From: Botryosphaeria dothidea
Lineage: Eukaryota; Ascomycota; Dothideomycetes; Botryosphaeriales; Botryosphaeriaceae
Direction of reading: 5' to 3'
DNA length: 64,000 nucleotides
Assembly: GCA_011503125.2 (NCBI GenBank)
Contig: WWBZ02000073.1
Location: forward strand, 3,100,001 to 3,164,000
The notes below the pieces were generated by a model. It was not told where the DNA came from. It did not search any database and saw only the letters and a list, made by a program, of their open reading frames with translations. Shown piece by piece: positions 21,776-34,120 of the stretch; within the stretch, counting starts at the first letter, position 1, and the number at the start of each line of letters is the position of its first letter. Made by a program: the position numbers and the translations under genes.

Positions 21776-24700
21776 ATGAGGGTCTGATATTTCACCTTGC
21801 ATGGGACCGGCGTTTGACTACTGCGTGCATCCAGAAAGACAGGCTTTTTTTCTTCCCCCTTTCCTACTCTCGCCTCTTTTACGTTAAGCATTGACAACAC
21901 GCGCATGGGTTCGGGTGTTTTGCACAGCCTTTCCCCCATCTTTTATTTTCATACTTTACCATGCATGCATGTCGGCTTTTGTGCTTTTTGGAAGCGAAAG
22001 ATGGAGGGCTTACTAGAGCTGAGGACTTTTTCCCCCACTACCAACTACGGTTAATATTGGATTATTTTGGAGTATGGCCCCGCCAGTCAGACAACACGGA
22101 GAGCATTGGGATGGAATTCGAGTACGAAAATACCTATACAAAGTATTCAAAGTAATAAGAAAGTATGATATGATGTAAGATATCTTTCTTCTGTTGCATT
22201 CCATTCAAGCTCGGTGTTTAGCTCTCTTGCTCCTGCGTCGGAGATAAGGAGAAATGCCAATGACCTCATCCGAGCGTGTATGTGTCTCAGCTACGCAGGG
22301 CATGGCGTTTGTTCTCCCCCCTCGCGTGCGCGCGTTCTTGTGCGATGGGGTCTTTCATTGTTCTCGCCCGCCCGTGCTTCGCCCGTCTTCTGGAAGGGAA
22401 GGGAACGATTTCGTCTTTCCTTTCTTCTCGCGTGGTTCAGTTTCTTGCCTTCCCGCACGCTGCCGACAAGCTTTATTGCATACCGCCTGTCTGCTGCAGG
22501 TACGTACAACACACCACGCGTTTGCATTTTATGCTTTTGCTTTTGTCTGGTCAGCTCCGATGACGTACCGGCATCTTTTCCTTCCGAAAGCTTCGTTGCT
22601 GCCCTAGCACCACCTCCCTCGTACTTCGTACCTGATCGAACGAACGCATCTGAGACCTACAGCTCGGCTCACCGACATTGCGACCTGCTCGCTCTCCTAT
22701 CCGTCCCCCGTCGGACACAGTCTCCTCGCTTATCGTCGCCCTCGCCGCCAACGGGAGAGACATACATGCATGCACCGCTCTGTCTCCCGCACGGCCGGCC
22801 GGACGGACGTGCGCTGTAGGGCGGAGATGCGGTGCACAAACTTTGACGCCACCGACCATGCCGCGGGCCGGTACGTACACACGCAAACATCCATGCAAGG
22901 GCTGAGGCTGAGTTTTCTGAGTCAATGTCGGTGAGGGGCACGCATTTGTCTCGGTTGAGGGCGGGGGGAGAAGGTTTGCTTTTTTTTTTTCCTTGTCGTT
23001 GTTCTGCGCGGCTGGAGGGCGCGCTTGCGTGGGTGTTTGCTCAGCGCGCTTTTTTCTCCCGGTCGTGCTTACCGGGCGCTAGGTACGAGGGCGGTTTCCC
23101 GGGTTCGTGCGGCGTCGGTGGTGTGCAGTGGTTTAGCGTTGAGCTTGCTTGCTGCGCTGAAGCTTGGTGCGTTGGGTGGTGCGGCTTGCACGCGTACGCT
23201 CCCGGGGTCTTCCGTGCGGGGCTTTGAGAGGGCGGGGGAAGCAAGCTGGATGCACTGCTGCTGCGGGGAGGCTGCAGTGCAGGCAGCCATGTGGAGGTGG
23301 ATGTTGGTTTGTTTGAGCTCTGTATATCAACTCGGCGCCCTCCTCCTCTTCCGGTGGAGAGGCAGGAGTTGAGGGTGGGGATGGCCATGCATGGCTGGTG
23401 GAGGTGGAGGTGGAGGGGGTATACGCACATCTTTTGTCTTTCTCTCCTTTACCTTGTTCTTTTCGGTCGCAGTCGCTCTTTTCTGTTTTCCTTTGTCATT
23501 TGAGAGAGGCAGCGCGTGAAGCCCAGCAAAACCGCAGCAACAGAGATCATAACTGCTCGTGTTCAGTTCAGAGGCAACGAGCACCCCGCCCCTCGACGTC
23601 TTGTTCGATCATCATTATGTGGCACGCTACACATGCGGGTCGCATCATGGAGGTGGACTGGCGTTGCAAAGCGAACACCTGCTCTATTGCAGCGCTCGTC
23701 TGTGGAAGCGATGGTTGGGCACCTTCAGATGACTGGGAGCTGTCCCTTCACTGTTGCGACATCCGTCAAGATCGCCACCATTGCATACGACCAAAGAGTG
23801 GTATATATCCTGGATCTTACGCAGAAGTTCGGTGCGCGTCCCACGGGAATTATCGACCTAGCCATGCAGCACATTAACCGGCATCAGTGTCACCACTTGC
23901 CTAAGGCAATCTTGACTCCAGCAAACCAACCAAGCTGCTCCATCTCACTCCAGAAGAGAAGAGGTTGAGGTAAATCTTTCGCACTGCTGGCAACCCCGGC
24001 AATAAGGATACGGAAGACTCCGGCGTGTCTAGAGCGTTAACGCCTCGGAGGTGGCTACAGTTCTAGCGGAAAGATGGCGCTGGGCCTCACGGGTTGAATG
24101 ATGGAATTTGGTGAGACAATGCTCCCATAGGTTGCCATACACTGAGTTCAGCCAGAGAGGAGGCTGAGAGACTTGGAGTTAGGTGCCTTACTGCTAGGGA
24201 AACCTAGAAGAAGTACTTCGATCGAGGTCTCCGACGTGCAGGACTGCTCGTGGGAAAGAACGTCTGCCGAGATCGACGTCTTCGAGAAGAAGGATTGGAA
24301 GGAACTTTGGGTGGCTATGCCAACTCGAAGTCTCAATGCAGTTCCAACTGGGTCTTCCGGGCTGAACCCGGTTCTCTGCGAACTCCTCTCCTGTGGTCAG
24401 TGATCGAAGCAGACCTCTCAGTAAGTTCACCTACTTTGGGAATCAGGTAAGTGACATCATACATGGTACTAGTTTGTTTATCATCCAACTAATATTATCA
24501 CAGCTTGTTCGGAGTTGAACCATCTGTCTCGACCGAGAAAGGCAACTCAGGCGCTGTGGGTGAAATTCACCCTGCAGAAAATCGAACGCATTGCCAAGAG
24601 AAAACGAAACCTCTTGCGCCGCCTTATATATACTCTTTCCGCACTTGCCGCGTTGGGAGCGCAACGCCCCTCACATGCCCCCGTGTCTGTTCCGCTCAAT

Positions 24701-25820
24701 CACCTCTTTGGCTTCTCCAGGTCCATAAACAAAACCTACTTTTCCGACTGGTTCAAACCCTGCGCCTTCCACATCTAGGTTGCTTCCGCTTCTGCAAAGA
24801 CTGGTGCTGGCAGTTGTCAAGGAGTTGGCCCTCTCTCCCCTTATATAAATTCGCCAACCTCACCTTGCACTGAAGCCCTGATCTCTCCTGGCTACCCTGA
24901 AACACCACTTATATACACCACTGCCAAGCCATGCCGCACGCGCCACGAAGAAGACGGCGCTACTTTCCAACAGGAGACTGGTGCAACTGAAGCAGTCGAA
25001 CCGCAGCACGATACCGCCTTTGCGACTCAGTCCAGAGCGCGCAGCTCTGGATCGGTTCGCGCGCCCACGAATTCTCCCAGGACATCACACAGACTCAAAG
25101 ACTAAACTCATCACGAGGTCGACCTTATTGGGGATGGGTCGTTCGAGAGTTGGCGGGGGAGTATGGTGTGGAAGAGGAAGTCTCAAGGAGGCTCTCCTAC
25201 TGACTGGGAGAATCAATCTGTCAGTTTCATTAAAAATCACGCCACTTCGAACTGTGCGCCCACGAGTTGCACACTTCTGTCATTCGAACTTTAACATGGC
25301 AAGCCGGAACCGATTCCAACGCTGCATGATTCAAATCGCACAAGGATCATCGCATGTCATTTCGAGAAACCCTCGTACGTATATCCGTGTCGCTTGTTAA
25401 GAATTCCAATGCTAATAGTGGGCTCATTCAACTCAGATTCTTTAAAGCGGCTTGAAGGGGGATGGGATGATTGTTCTTGTTTCCCATTTCAGTCCTGACG
25501 CTGATGACTGCACTGGAAATTGTGGCTCTGCAGACTTCGCAGCACAATGATGTATTACGCACTCACTTTCTGGAACATACTTCCACTTCCTAAGCATTAA
25601 CCCTTGCACTTGTGAAGTTATTGAAGAAGTGCTCGGATACAGCGACTTTCTTGGATGTAGGTCGCGATGGATCTTTGGTCTTGTCATCGGGGTACTTTCG
25701 AGAATGAAACTGGCTGCGTTGCTTTTATCCAACACGGCGTCTTGCGTTATACTTGTGGATTTTGGGGAGAAGTAAAACCAGTGTATATTAATTGAAATAT
25801 AATTGCCAAAACTTGTGCTC
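21776..25820. other. Long intergenic, no supported gene
   Basis: The first few hundred bases are the likely 3' UTR of the chitin synthase. Several short frames on both strands in 22.2-25.4 kb have no recognisable motif and overlap one another. Several TATATA-like sites occur between about 24620 and 24920 without a convincing gene after them. I could not identify a tRNA. Confidence 0.4.
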
Positions 25821-27429
25821 TCAGAGGTTGTAGCGGAAATCCGGATGTGCGTCTCCTCTTTTCCCCCCATCGATTTCCTTAACTTTCTCCTCCACCGACA
25901 TGTTCTCACGCTTTCGGTTGAGGCTCCAAAGAGTAAACCACATGACCGAGTATCCTATCCCAGCACATATGATGGCTGTCAAAGACACAGCGTGCCCAAT
26001 GACATACCGCCCATCCGCATTTGTCAATCGGTAAATCTGCCCGGCCTGTTGATTCACGTTAGCACTGACCAAGACAGCGGATTGCCGCACATACCACAAT
26101 ACCCGCACTGTTCCCTATCGTCTGCTGCAGCCCAATCGCCGCCGCCCGCTTGAGGTACCCAGCATTGCTGTTGCTGATCCACGTGACATTCAACCCAACC
26201 ACGCAGTATATCCCCGTCGCTGTCACAAAAGTAGCGAAATACAGCACCGCCGTCGAAGTCATGCTCACGCCAATCAGCAACGCATACCCAGTCATCGTCA
26301 CCATCGCCATCGGCACCATAAACACCGCGCGCCTGTTGATATGATCCGACAGGAACGACACCGCGACGTAGACGACCGCCGCCCACGCATACACCGGCAC
26401 CGTCAGCAGCTGCGTCCGCACGCCCGAGTACCCAAACCCGTTGATGATCTTCGGCAAGAACGTCGAGAAGCCGAACGAGCAAATGTTGGCGCAGAACTGG
26501 CAGAACGCGGACAGCCACACCTTGGGGTCGCGGAAGGCGAGCTTGATCTCCCCCTTGTCGAAGGCGTCGGAGCCGTGGTACGCCTTCGCGCGCTCGTGCC
26601 GGACGCGCATCAGCTGCTTCTCGTCCTCGCGCAGCCACCACGCGGCCTCGAACGAGTCGGGTAGGACGAACAGCGCGAGCAGGCCGACGACGAGCGAGAT
26701 CAGGCCTTCGACGAGGAAGAGCCAGCGCCAGCCGGCCAGCCCGCTGGCGCCATGCAGGTGCGTCAGGCCGTAGGCGAGCAGGCCGCCGAAGGAGCCGGAG
26801 AGGGCGGCCGCGACGAACAGGTAGGAGATGCGGCGCGCCTGCTCGGTGCGCTGGTAGAAGGTGCTGAGGTAGAGCGTCAGGCACGGGAACAGGCCGGACT
26901 CGAAGGCGCCGAGGAGCAGGCGCGTGGCCAGCAGGGCAGCGTAGTTGTGCACGAAGGCCGCGCCGATGATGACGGCGCTCCAGCCGATGATGAAGAAGGG
27001 GATGAGGCGGCTGGGGCGCAGTTTCTTGAGGACGAGGGATGCGGGGATCTCGAAGGCGATGTAGGTCACTGCGGGCTTTGTGAGTGCTGGTCTCGGTGGG
27101 TGACGGGGCTGGTGGTACCGTAGAAGACGGTTACCGCGACGTTCAGCTTGTTGCCATCCAGGTGTAAGTCTTCGTTCATCCCTGCGATGGCTGCGTTTCC
27201 AATGTTGCTCCGGTCTAGGTAGGACACGAGGAAGAATAGAACCTGTATCCGTTAACTGATGGCCGACGGGGTTGGAGTTCTGGCAAAATACCATCATCGG
27301 TGCCAACCACATGTCCAGCTTCTGCACCAGACGCTTCTCGGCTGCTGGATCGATGAATAGCTCTGCTGATGCCGTTTCGACGTCATTCTTGATTTCGCCG
27401 TCCACTTCGAGAGATTTGTTGTCTGTCAT
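25821..27429 (-). CDS. MFS transporter, anion:cation symporter (allantoate permease/Dal5-like) family
   Basis: Four exons (27429-27292, 27242-27119, 27068-26095, 26045-25821) give 486 residues. The introns are 49-50 nt, and the last has a TGCTAAC branch point. The joins give WLAPMM/VLFFLVSYLDRSNIG and TVFY/VTYIAFEIP, the characteristic start of ACS-family symporters. Two six-helix halves follow, with GAFESGLFPCLTLYLS and RWLFLVEGLISLVVGL in the first. RDPKVWLSAFCQFCANICSF opens the second half after a charged central loop (EDEKQLMRVRHERAK). The plasma-membrane protein probably imports a small organic anion with protons; the substrate is unknown. It is divergent from a Zn2Cys6 regulator 482 bp away, and a FAH-family enzyme lies beyond that, suggesting one catabolic module. 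No lesion is seen. Confidence 0.92.
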
Positions 27430-27911
27430 GGTTCAATTTGGCTGCTGTTGGAGGAAAGCCGGTGCTCTAGCGAGCAGTGAGGATGAACATGCATCATATT
27501 GTATGCACGCCGCTCTTCTCGCAATCAGGTATCGAGTGATGTTGCCAAGCTGCGTTGGTAGGGCCATCGGGGATTGCCAAGGATGATCGGGAAAATGGAG
27601 CAGTGGTCCAAAGATAAGCGCGTCCCACTTGTACGTGTAGGTATCTTCACTAAAACACCTCAATGGCAGGCAACACTTTCAACTAAAATCTGCTGGAATT
27701 GTAGTAGTCTCTTTTTCAGGGGACTACGGATATTACAATAAAATAATGAAGAGTCTCAAAGTTTACATAGCTGGACGTCGCGCGCCCAGAGAGTACCTGA
27801 AGCACTTTTCCCCGCATCGGCTTCTCGTCCCGACGCCGCCATTATCTTATCTTTTGTCCGCTCAGCACCACGCAGCACCATACAAAAAGCCGATGGACCC
27901 TTGCAAACAAC
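27430..27911. promoter_or_regulatory. Divergent promoter region between MFS and regulator genes
   Basis: These 482 bp separate two divergently transcribed genes and must hold both promoters. I cannot point to a specific operator with confidence. Confidence 0.4.
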
Positions 27912-30107
27912 ATGCAGAAGCCGATGGCCGATATGCAGGACAGAGCGTCCGGCAAACGCGCGCATGGCTTGTCTGCTGCCCAGATCCAACCGGCGAGCAA
28001 GCGAAGAAAAAGAGGTCGCCACGCTTCGGCATGTATTTCTTGTCACCGGCGTAAACAAAAGGTAAAATGACTTTTCTCGACAGGCTGGCATTAGTTGACA
28101 TTTCAGAAAGTGTGATGGTGCCAGGCCTTGCCTGAACTGCACCAGAAGGGACGTGGCATCAGCGTGCACCTTTCCCGAGACCGAACCTGCAGCAGATGCA
28201 CCTCGAGCTGCGTCCGGACATACACCAACTATCCAGCAGCCCCGTACTGAGGCGGAAGTAGATAACGACGACGATCCTGAAGGGCCAAGGCCCCATGGAG
28301 ATTCTCGAGTCGGCAGCTTGTTCAGGTTCAGGGATGCGCCTTCTTTCTTCGGCTCTTCATACTTCGGCCCGCAGGCAGCTGCCAAAGTGATTGAAGCACC
28401 GGCTCCGGAAGCTGTAGCTGGTATGCCTCAACACATGCCAGCAGGGTCTTTGCACTCCTTCCGGGATGTGGGCGGGCCTTTCTCTCAGATATGGGACCTT
28501 CTCGGTCTTCTCCCGCGGAGAAAATCAACTGCGGACCGCTTGACTGAGTGTTTTCTCGAGCAACTTAATTGGGCCATAGATGCTGTACATCCTACCGCCT
28601 TCAGAGCTCAATATCAGGCGTTCTGGGCCCGGAAATTTGGGTTCGACGACCTTGCCACCATTGACCTCCGATGGTTGGCTCTGCTCTTCATCGTTCTTGC
28701 TTACGGAGTCCTGCTTGATTGTCCTCAACCTCTCAATGTTGACATGCAGAGAGAACTTGAAGAAACGTCGCTGCGCTTTTACTGGGCTGCACGAAGAGCC
28801 ATTGTCATTGCACCTACGTTCTACGGAGAAAGCACGGACTTGGTGAGAGCAGGTGTGCTTGTTACCCGCTACCTGATATACTCACGTCGAGTCCCGGAGT
28901 CATGGCTTACCACCAGCTTCGCTATGGTAACAAAATCTGAACTTCTCTCTTAGTCCGCCTTCACTGACCACAACAGCGCATGGCACAAGCCCAGGGAATG
29001 CACATCGACGGTGAGCGGTGGAGGCTTTCTCGGAAGGATACTGAGACCCGCCGAAGGCTTTGGAGCAACCTCTACCTGTTGGACAAGACTATTGCATTGT
29101 CTCTTGGAAGGCCATTCGCAATAGTTGACCAACAATGCCTCGTGGAGAAAGCCAACAACGTTTGGCTCGACGATATGGATGACGACACAGCAGCTTCTGC
29201 CCCAGTGCTTCCAATTTCGGAACCCACTCCAAGCCTGTCCAACCGCTTGTGCCATGGGCTCGCCATCATCATCGGTGCCATACAGGAAAAATGCTTCGGC
29301 TTATTCACAGTCTCATACGACACCGTTCTGGCTCTCGACCGCGAGATCCTTGAATGGCGCAACAAACTCCCACCATACTTCCGCCTCGAAGACCCAGACC
29401 TGTCTCTCGACTCGCATCTCCCATACCTGGCCTGGCACCGCCTCCACCTCCACAGCATGTACCACTTCGCCCGCGTCACGCTCCACCGGCCGTACCTCCT
29501 CCGCCCCTCCATCACCAATCGCTTCCGCACCAGCCACGACGCCTGCATCGCGTCCGCCTGCGCCGACCTCAGCATGCGCCTCCAATCGCTGAGCCAGCCG
29601 TTGCAAGACCGGCTCAGATGGACGCTGGGACCGCATTATCTCTTCAACAGCGCCCTCGTCCTGGGCATCATCGCCGTCCGCGACCCGTTCTCGCACCGCA
29701 GCCTCGCCATCCTGGAGGATCTGGCGGCCTACTGCGCGATGCAGCGCCGCGACATCTGGGTCAACGAGTTCGCGCTCGCCGAAGTCAAGATCGTGGAGCT
29801 CTGTATCAAGAAGGCGCGAGAGCTGCGCGGTGGCTCGGAGGTTGGAGTTCCCAATGTGTCTTCTGTGAGCCGCCCGAATGCCGATGTACACACGCCTTCA
29901 TCGTTGAATGATGCCCATATTCCGATGGCGGATGGGCCGGCTGGGTTTGGTCAGGCGAGCGCTATGGATTGTCCGGGGCTCGGTGAGTCTGCGAGTTGGC
30001 AGCCCCTTCCGTGGGATGACTCGTTCACATTTCCTGAGGCTTCGGATTTGCAGTCGTGGGAGCAGGTTATTGATAGTATCACTCAGAATCCGGATAGAAT
30101 ACTCTGA
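27912..30107 (+). CDS. Zn2Cys6 fungal transcription factor
   Basis: Three exons (27912-28061, 28111-28926, 28977-30107) give 698 residues. The binuclear zinc cluster is assembled across the first intron: ACISCHRRKQK joins CDGARPCLNC, with Cys at 41, 44, 51, 57, 60 and 69. A basic SKRRKRGRH stretch precedes it. The first intron (49 nt) uses an AAAG acceptor four bases past a CAG. I chose this because it alone restores the canonical C-x2-C-x6-C spacing. After a variable linker, the fungal-specific regulatory domain runs from about residue 180, with LNWAIDAVHPTAFRAQYQAF, M/RMAQAQGMHIDGERWRLS and RRRLWSNLYLLDKTIALSLG. It is nuclear and binds CGG-type sites. It probably controls the divergent MFS gene and the convergent FAH-family gene (138 bp away); this is inferred from position only. 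The start could also be a nearby in-frame ATG (27924 or 27933). Confidence 0.88.
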
Positions 30108-30245
30108 GTAAGGGGTTTCCAGGAAGCGTAATATCCGCAAAGGTTTCGCAGTGAGATGAATCGATAAGAAGTTGTTGGAGCAGTCGACGCATCGTTCGGT
30201 CAGAGACATCAATAGACACTTACTTCCTTTATTACTCTACCGCCC

Positions 30246-31277
30246 TCAAATTCGTGACGAGACCTCCCTCTCCTCAGGACCCTCCTCATACACGACCGTG
30301 TTCACCAACGACCCCAGCCCATGGCTCATGACCACCCTCAAATCATCGCCATGCCTCAAGAACACCGGCGGCGTCCTGCTCACCCCGATCCCGCACGGCG
30401 TGCCCGTCAGGATCACCGTCCCGGCCTCCAGCGTCGTGCCCTGGCTCAGGTACGCCACGATCTCCGCCACCCCGAAGATCATGTCCTCCGCGCACGCCTC
30501 CTGCACGACCGCCCCGTTCAGCACCGTCCGCAGCTCGACCGCGCGCGCGTCCCGCACCCGCCGCGCCGCCGACACCACGCACGGCCCCACCGGCGCGAAC
30601 CCGTCGAACCCCTTCCCGAACCCCCACTGCGCCCCGGCGAACTGGTGCGCGCGCGCCGTCACGTCGTTGGCGCACGCGTACCCCAGCACGTGGTCCAGCG
30701 CGTTTTCGCGCGTCGCGTTCCGGCAGGCCTTGCCGAGGATGACGGCGAGCTCGGCCTCGTAGTCGGCTTGCGGCGGGGAGGTGGCTTGGTGCGGGATCAG
30801 GAGCGGCGCGTTGGGCGCGCCGAGGCTGGTGGCGGGCTTGAAGAAGAGGGTGGGGTGGGTGGGCAGCGGGAGGTTCATTTCCTGTGCGTGCAGGCGGTAG
30901 TTGAGGCCGATGCAGCGGATGGTGCCGACTTCGCGGGGGGTGAGGGGTGGGAGGAGCGTGCGGATTGTGCGGGTGAGAGTTGTGGGCTGAGCGGTTGCGG
31001 AGAGGGCGGTGGTGGTGGCGAAGATGCGGACGGTGACGGGGTGGGAGGAGGCGAGCGCGGCGCCGACTGTGGAGGGATATTAGTTGGTGGGATGGGGAGG
31101 GGGACGGGGAGGGGGACGGGGGACGGGTACCGTCGAGGTCGGGGTCGGTTGGCTCGCCGATGTATTCTTTGCCGTCTTCGGCGGCGATGAAGCGGACGAG
31201 GCGGTCCCAGGTCTGGTGGTTGGGTCAGTAGGTGGTCACGTTATGGGGGCCATGTCGGGATATACTGTTGGTATCAT
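30246..31277 (-). CDS. Fumarylacetoacetate hydrolase (FAH)-family protein
   Basis: Three exons (31277-31266, 31212-31131, 31066-30246) give 304 residues. The first exon codes only MIPT. The 53-nt intron after it has a GTATAT donor and a CTACTGAC branch, and it joins to TWDRLVRFIAAEDGKEYIGE, the usual family start. The catalytic C-terminal domain has IRCIGLNYRLHAQEM, then DYEAELAVILGK with metal ligands E135 and E137, then LGYACANDVTARAHQ with D166. GFDGFAPVGPCVV and VILTGTPCGIGVSRTP complete the site. Members cleave C-C bonds in acylpyruvates or related diketo acids with Mg2+. The exact substrate (fumarylpyruvate, acylpyruvate or another) is not readable. It is convergent with the Zn2Cys6 regulator, and the MFS gene lies beyond. 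This fits a catabolic set of importer, regulator and enzyme. Confidence 0.9.
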
Positions 31278-31766
31278 TTTGGATGTAGAATTGATGCCAA
31301 AGCCAGCTTTAGGCTTTGCGAAGGCCTTTTGTTCCTGGCCATGTCTGCCAAGATATATGTGCAGATATTGTGTGGTCAATTGATGCGTGGGTATATTGCC
31401 TGCCAAAATGCCGACAGAGTTAATTGCATTCCCCGATCAATGGCAGCTTATTGCCGACGCCGCTGCTGATCGATATCTCCAATCCGAGGGACCGATGTCA
31501 TTTTGGAAATCAAGTAGCCGTCCGATCAAAGGATTCTGTATTCCCGGCCTTGGAACGGCTGAGATTCAAACGGCTGGTGAGTGGTACCAGGAGTTAGTCG
31601 ATGGCGCGAGTCATGTCGGCTGTGATTAGCGCGAGTGACGACGCGCCTCCATTCGGCAGAATCTCGGCAGACTCGCTTAAACCCACAACACCGAATACCG
31701 CTTCGATTTTCTTTTCGGAACTCGTGCTCGATCTTCAATCAACGACGACAACCCCCAGATCCGACA
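31278..31766. other. Intergenic between FAH-family and uL15 genes
   Basis: This is the divergent upstream region of two genes. The uL15 leader lies at the right end. I see no gene. Confidence 0.5.
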
Positions 31767-32329
31767 ATGCCCACCCGCCTCACCAAGACCAGGAAGCACC
31801 GTGGCCATGTCTCGGCCGGCCACGGTCGCGTCGGCAAGCACAGGAAGCACCCCGGTGGTCGCGGTCTTGCTGGGTAAGATGATTCCCACGGATCCCGCCA
31901 TCTACATTGCTAACCACCATCCCCATAGTGGTCAGCACCACCACCGCACCAACATGGACAAGTACCACCCGGGTTACTTCGGAAAGGTCGGCATGCGCTA
32001 CTTCCACAAGACCCAGCAGCAGTTCTGGAAGCCCGTCCTCAACCTCGACAAGGTGAGTTTTCATTTCACTACAATTGCGCGCGCACATGCAGCTGATACG
32101 AATTTCCCAGCTCTGGACTCTCGTTCCCGAGGAGAAGCGCCAGGCCTACCTCGACGCCAAGTCCTCCGACAAGGCTCCCGTCATTGACCTGCTCTCGTTC
32201 GGCTACGCCAAGCTCCTGGGCAAGGGCCGTCTGCCCAACGTCCCCGTCGTCGTCAAGGCCCGCTACGTCAGCGCTGAGGCCGAGCGCAAGATCAAGGAGG
32301 CCGGCGGTGTGATCCAGCTCGTCGCTTAA
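31767..32329 (+). CDS. rpl28: 60S ribosomal protein uL15 (yeast L28, animal L27a)
   Basis: Three exons (31767-31873, 31929-32052, 32111-32329) give 149 residues, the normal length for this protein. It begins [20 protein letters not shown], followed by [16 protein letters not shown], the invariant basic N-terminus. The intron joins restore GLAG/GQHHHRT and [11 protein letters not shown]. It ends [10 protein letters not shown]. The protein sits in the large subunit near the peptidyl-transferase region. Introns within ribosomal protein genes are usual in this lineage. An A-rich tract (about 32349-32360) follows the stop. The gene lies only about 1.8 kb from the edge of the transposon island and shows no damage. 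Confidence 0.97.
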
Positions 32330-33406
32330 CTGGCGCGACTGGAGGAAACAAAAAAAAAAATTTAATTATCAGCGTGGTGGCTGGATGAAGATCACTTGTC
32401 GCATCAATTGATTCTTTATCGAACAGACCTCGGCGTGGTGGCTGGGTAAATGTCGTCTTCAGTGTTTTTGAAGCCGACCTCTTTGCCGAACAGACCCTTG
32501 GCGTTCCGGACCCACGTGAAATGCATGTGTGATGCTAATCTGCGCAGGAGTGCACTGGTGAGTCCATCAACGTATGGCATTTGACGTGTCTTTGCGGAGC
32601 AGCTGTCCACTTACAGCTTGTGGTGCTCAATACTTGTGATGATTGAATCCCATAGGCCTTTCAACTCGTATATACCAAGCTTAATGCGAGGTGGGTGTCC
32701 TTGAGCTGATACATCTGCGCTGTGTCGATTTTGATCATCGGCACCAGGCCTGTAGCGAATTTCCTCAGACGCAATCGTTCTGAAGAAGAAATACGTGCAA
32801 TAAACCCGGCGCATCTCGTCTGGACTGATATGTGCGGAATTCGTCGTTTGCTCCTAGAAGAGCGACTCCTCTTTTACTGCCTGGAAGCATTGTTAACACT
32901 GGATAGAAGGGAAGCTTTGTTCCGCCGGTGTGCGCTCTGGAAAGTTCAAGAGGATTGGTAGTCAGTTCTCTCACTAGAGACGCGGATGGTATGCAGTCTT
33001 ATTTCATTCCCTTTGCTTCAATCACCAAGCACGGTCAAATCGTGCTCGACAGCAATTTTGTGAGTAACATGATAATGGTGGATATTTTTCCCGAATCTGA
33101 AATGCACGCGTCGTGCGAGAGCGTTCACGCTCTTACTCCTTCGCTATCAGAAGTAATCCTTCCTGTCTTGAAGAAAGGAGGCAAATAGAGAGTTCGATGC
33201 GTGTTCATATCTTGACCAAATTATGGAGTAAGAAATTTGTGCCCACCTTTATCTCTTTCATAACGTTGTCTTCCATCTTTGACGGGCTCTGCATTTGCGC
33301 AAGCAAGAACGCCGGCAAGCGGGCTGCATCGTTGTCATCTTGTCTCTATACATACAAATGGCCTTGTTTGGTAGACATGCCGCCTCGCGGTCAGCTGCAA
33401 GAATGC
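32330..33406. other. Intergenic, no supported gene
   Basis: Short frames (32416-32610 -, 32722-32961 +, 33113-33421 +) carry no recognisable motif. I see nothing else. Confidence 0.45.
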
Positions 33407-34068
33407 TCAGTTTCCGTTTAGTTCTTCCAGGAGCAACGGGATATTGAACATTTCCCACAAACCCCGCCCTTCAAAGATCTCGGCATTGCCTCTCAAGCCC
33501 CCAGTGAGACCGCCCAGCCATCTTCTATACGATCCCGTGCCGGCCAGCGGCACGTCGTTCGACGTCTCAGCAGTGAAGATTCCCCCATCCGCCATCTCAA
33601 AATCCAAACTGAATCCCTTCGGCACCGACGAATTCGCCAATGGTGGGAAATCCCCCTCCAAGCCGTCGGAAACCAGCGGCCTGGCCTTCACGCTGCCGGC
33701 ATGGCACCCGGCCGACACAATCTCGCCGTCTCTGGCAACGTACCCGCTCACGTATTCGGCGTCGTTCCAATCAACGGCATCGAACCACACCACGCTGTAC
33801 GGGCCAGCCCGCGCGTGGCCCCACTCCCAGCCGCGCGTGGCCTCGCTGAAGGGCGCGCTGCCCCAGTTCTTGTCGTGGTAGCCGATACCGTCGGAGAAGT
33901 CGACGACCTGCGTGGAGTTTGTAGACTCGTCGCGGATGATGAAATGCGCGGACGCATTGCTGTCGGGAATGGCGTTGGCCCAGCCGATGGTCGGGATGAT
34001 TTGCGTGTCTGCGTTGGCGACGTTGGAGGTGCAGGGTGTTACGGTGCAGCCTCCACAGGTTGAGGAAG
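33407..34068 (-). pseudogene. 5'-truncated CrtC/Diels-Alderase-like lipocalin-fold protein
   Basis: On the minus strand a frame with no stops encodes the C-terminal ~220 residues of the fungal hydroxyneurosporene-synthase (CrtC/AttH)-like family, which includes decalin-forming Diels-Alderases of polyketide pathways. The diagnostic blocks are all present: IPTIGWANAIPDSNASAHF, GIGYHDKNWGSAPF, WEWGHARAGPYSVVWFDAV, YVSGYVARDGEIVSAGC and SYRRWLGGLTGGLRG. It ends EELNGN at 33407. The frame opens at a likely splice acceptor (CCCCAG, about 34069-34074) with a stop just upstream, so at least one earlier exon existed. Members are about 350-400 residues, so roughly 40% is missing. The retrotransposon block starts within about 30-40 bp. 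The loss of the 5' end by insertion or rearrangement is inference; an upstream exon on the far side of the island cannot be excluded. Confidence 0.75.
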
Positions 34069-34120
34069 CTGGGGATCAGCCCCGCTGGGAACGACAGAAG
34101 TCGGAACCCTAAGGGTCCGA

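Noticed and set aside
22214..23968. Series of 80-200 residue frames on both strands
   Set aside because: Overlapping and without motifs; no plausible exon chain could be built.
24740..24765. GGTTCAAACCC resembling a tRNA T-arm
   Set aside because: No matching acceptor, D or anticodon arm could be folded around it.
26054..26884. 276-residue minus frame overlapping the MFS transporter
   Set aside because: Shadow in another frame of the MFS exon; Arg/Asp/Gly-rich and without motifs.
29313..29891. 192-residue minus frame inside the Zn2Cys6 gene
   Set aside because: Antisense shadow of the regulator's third exon.
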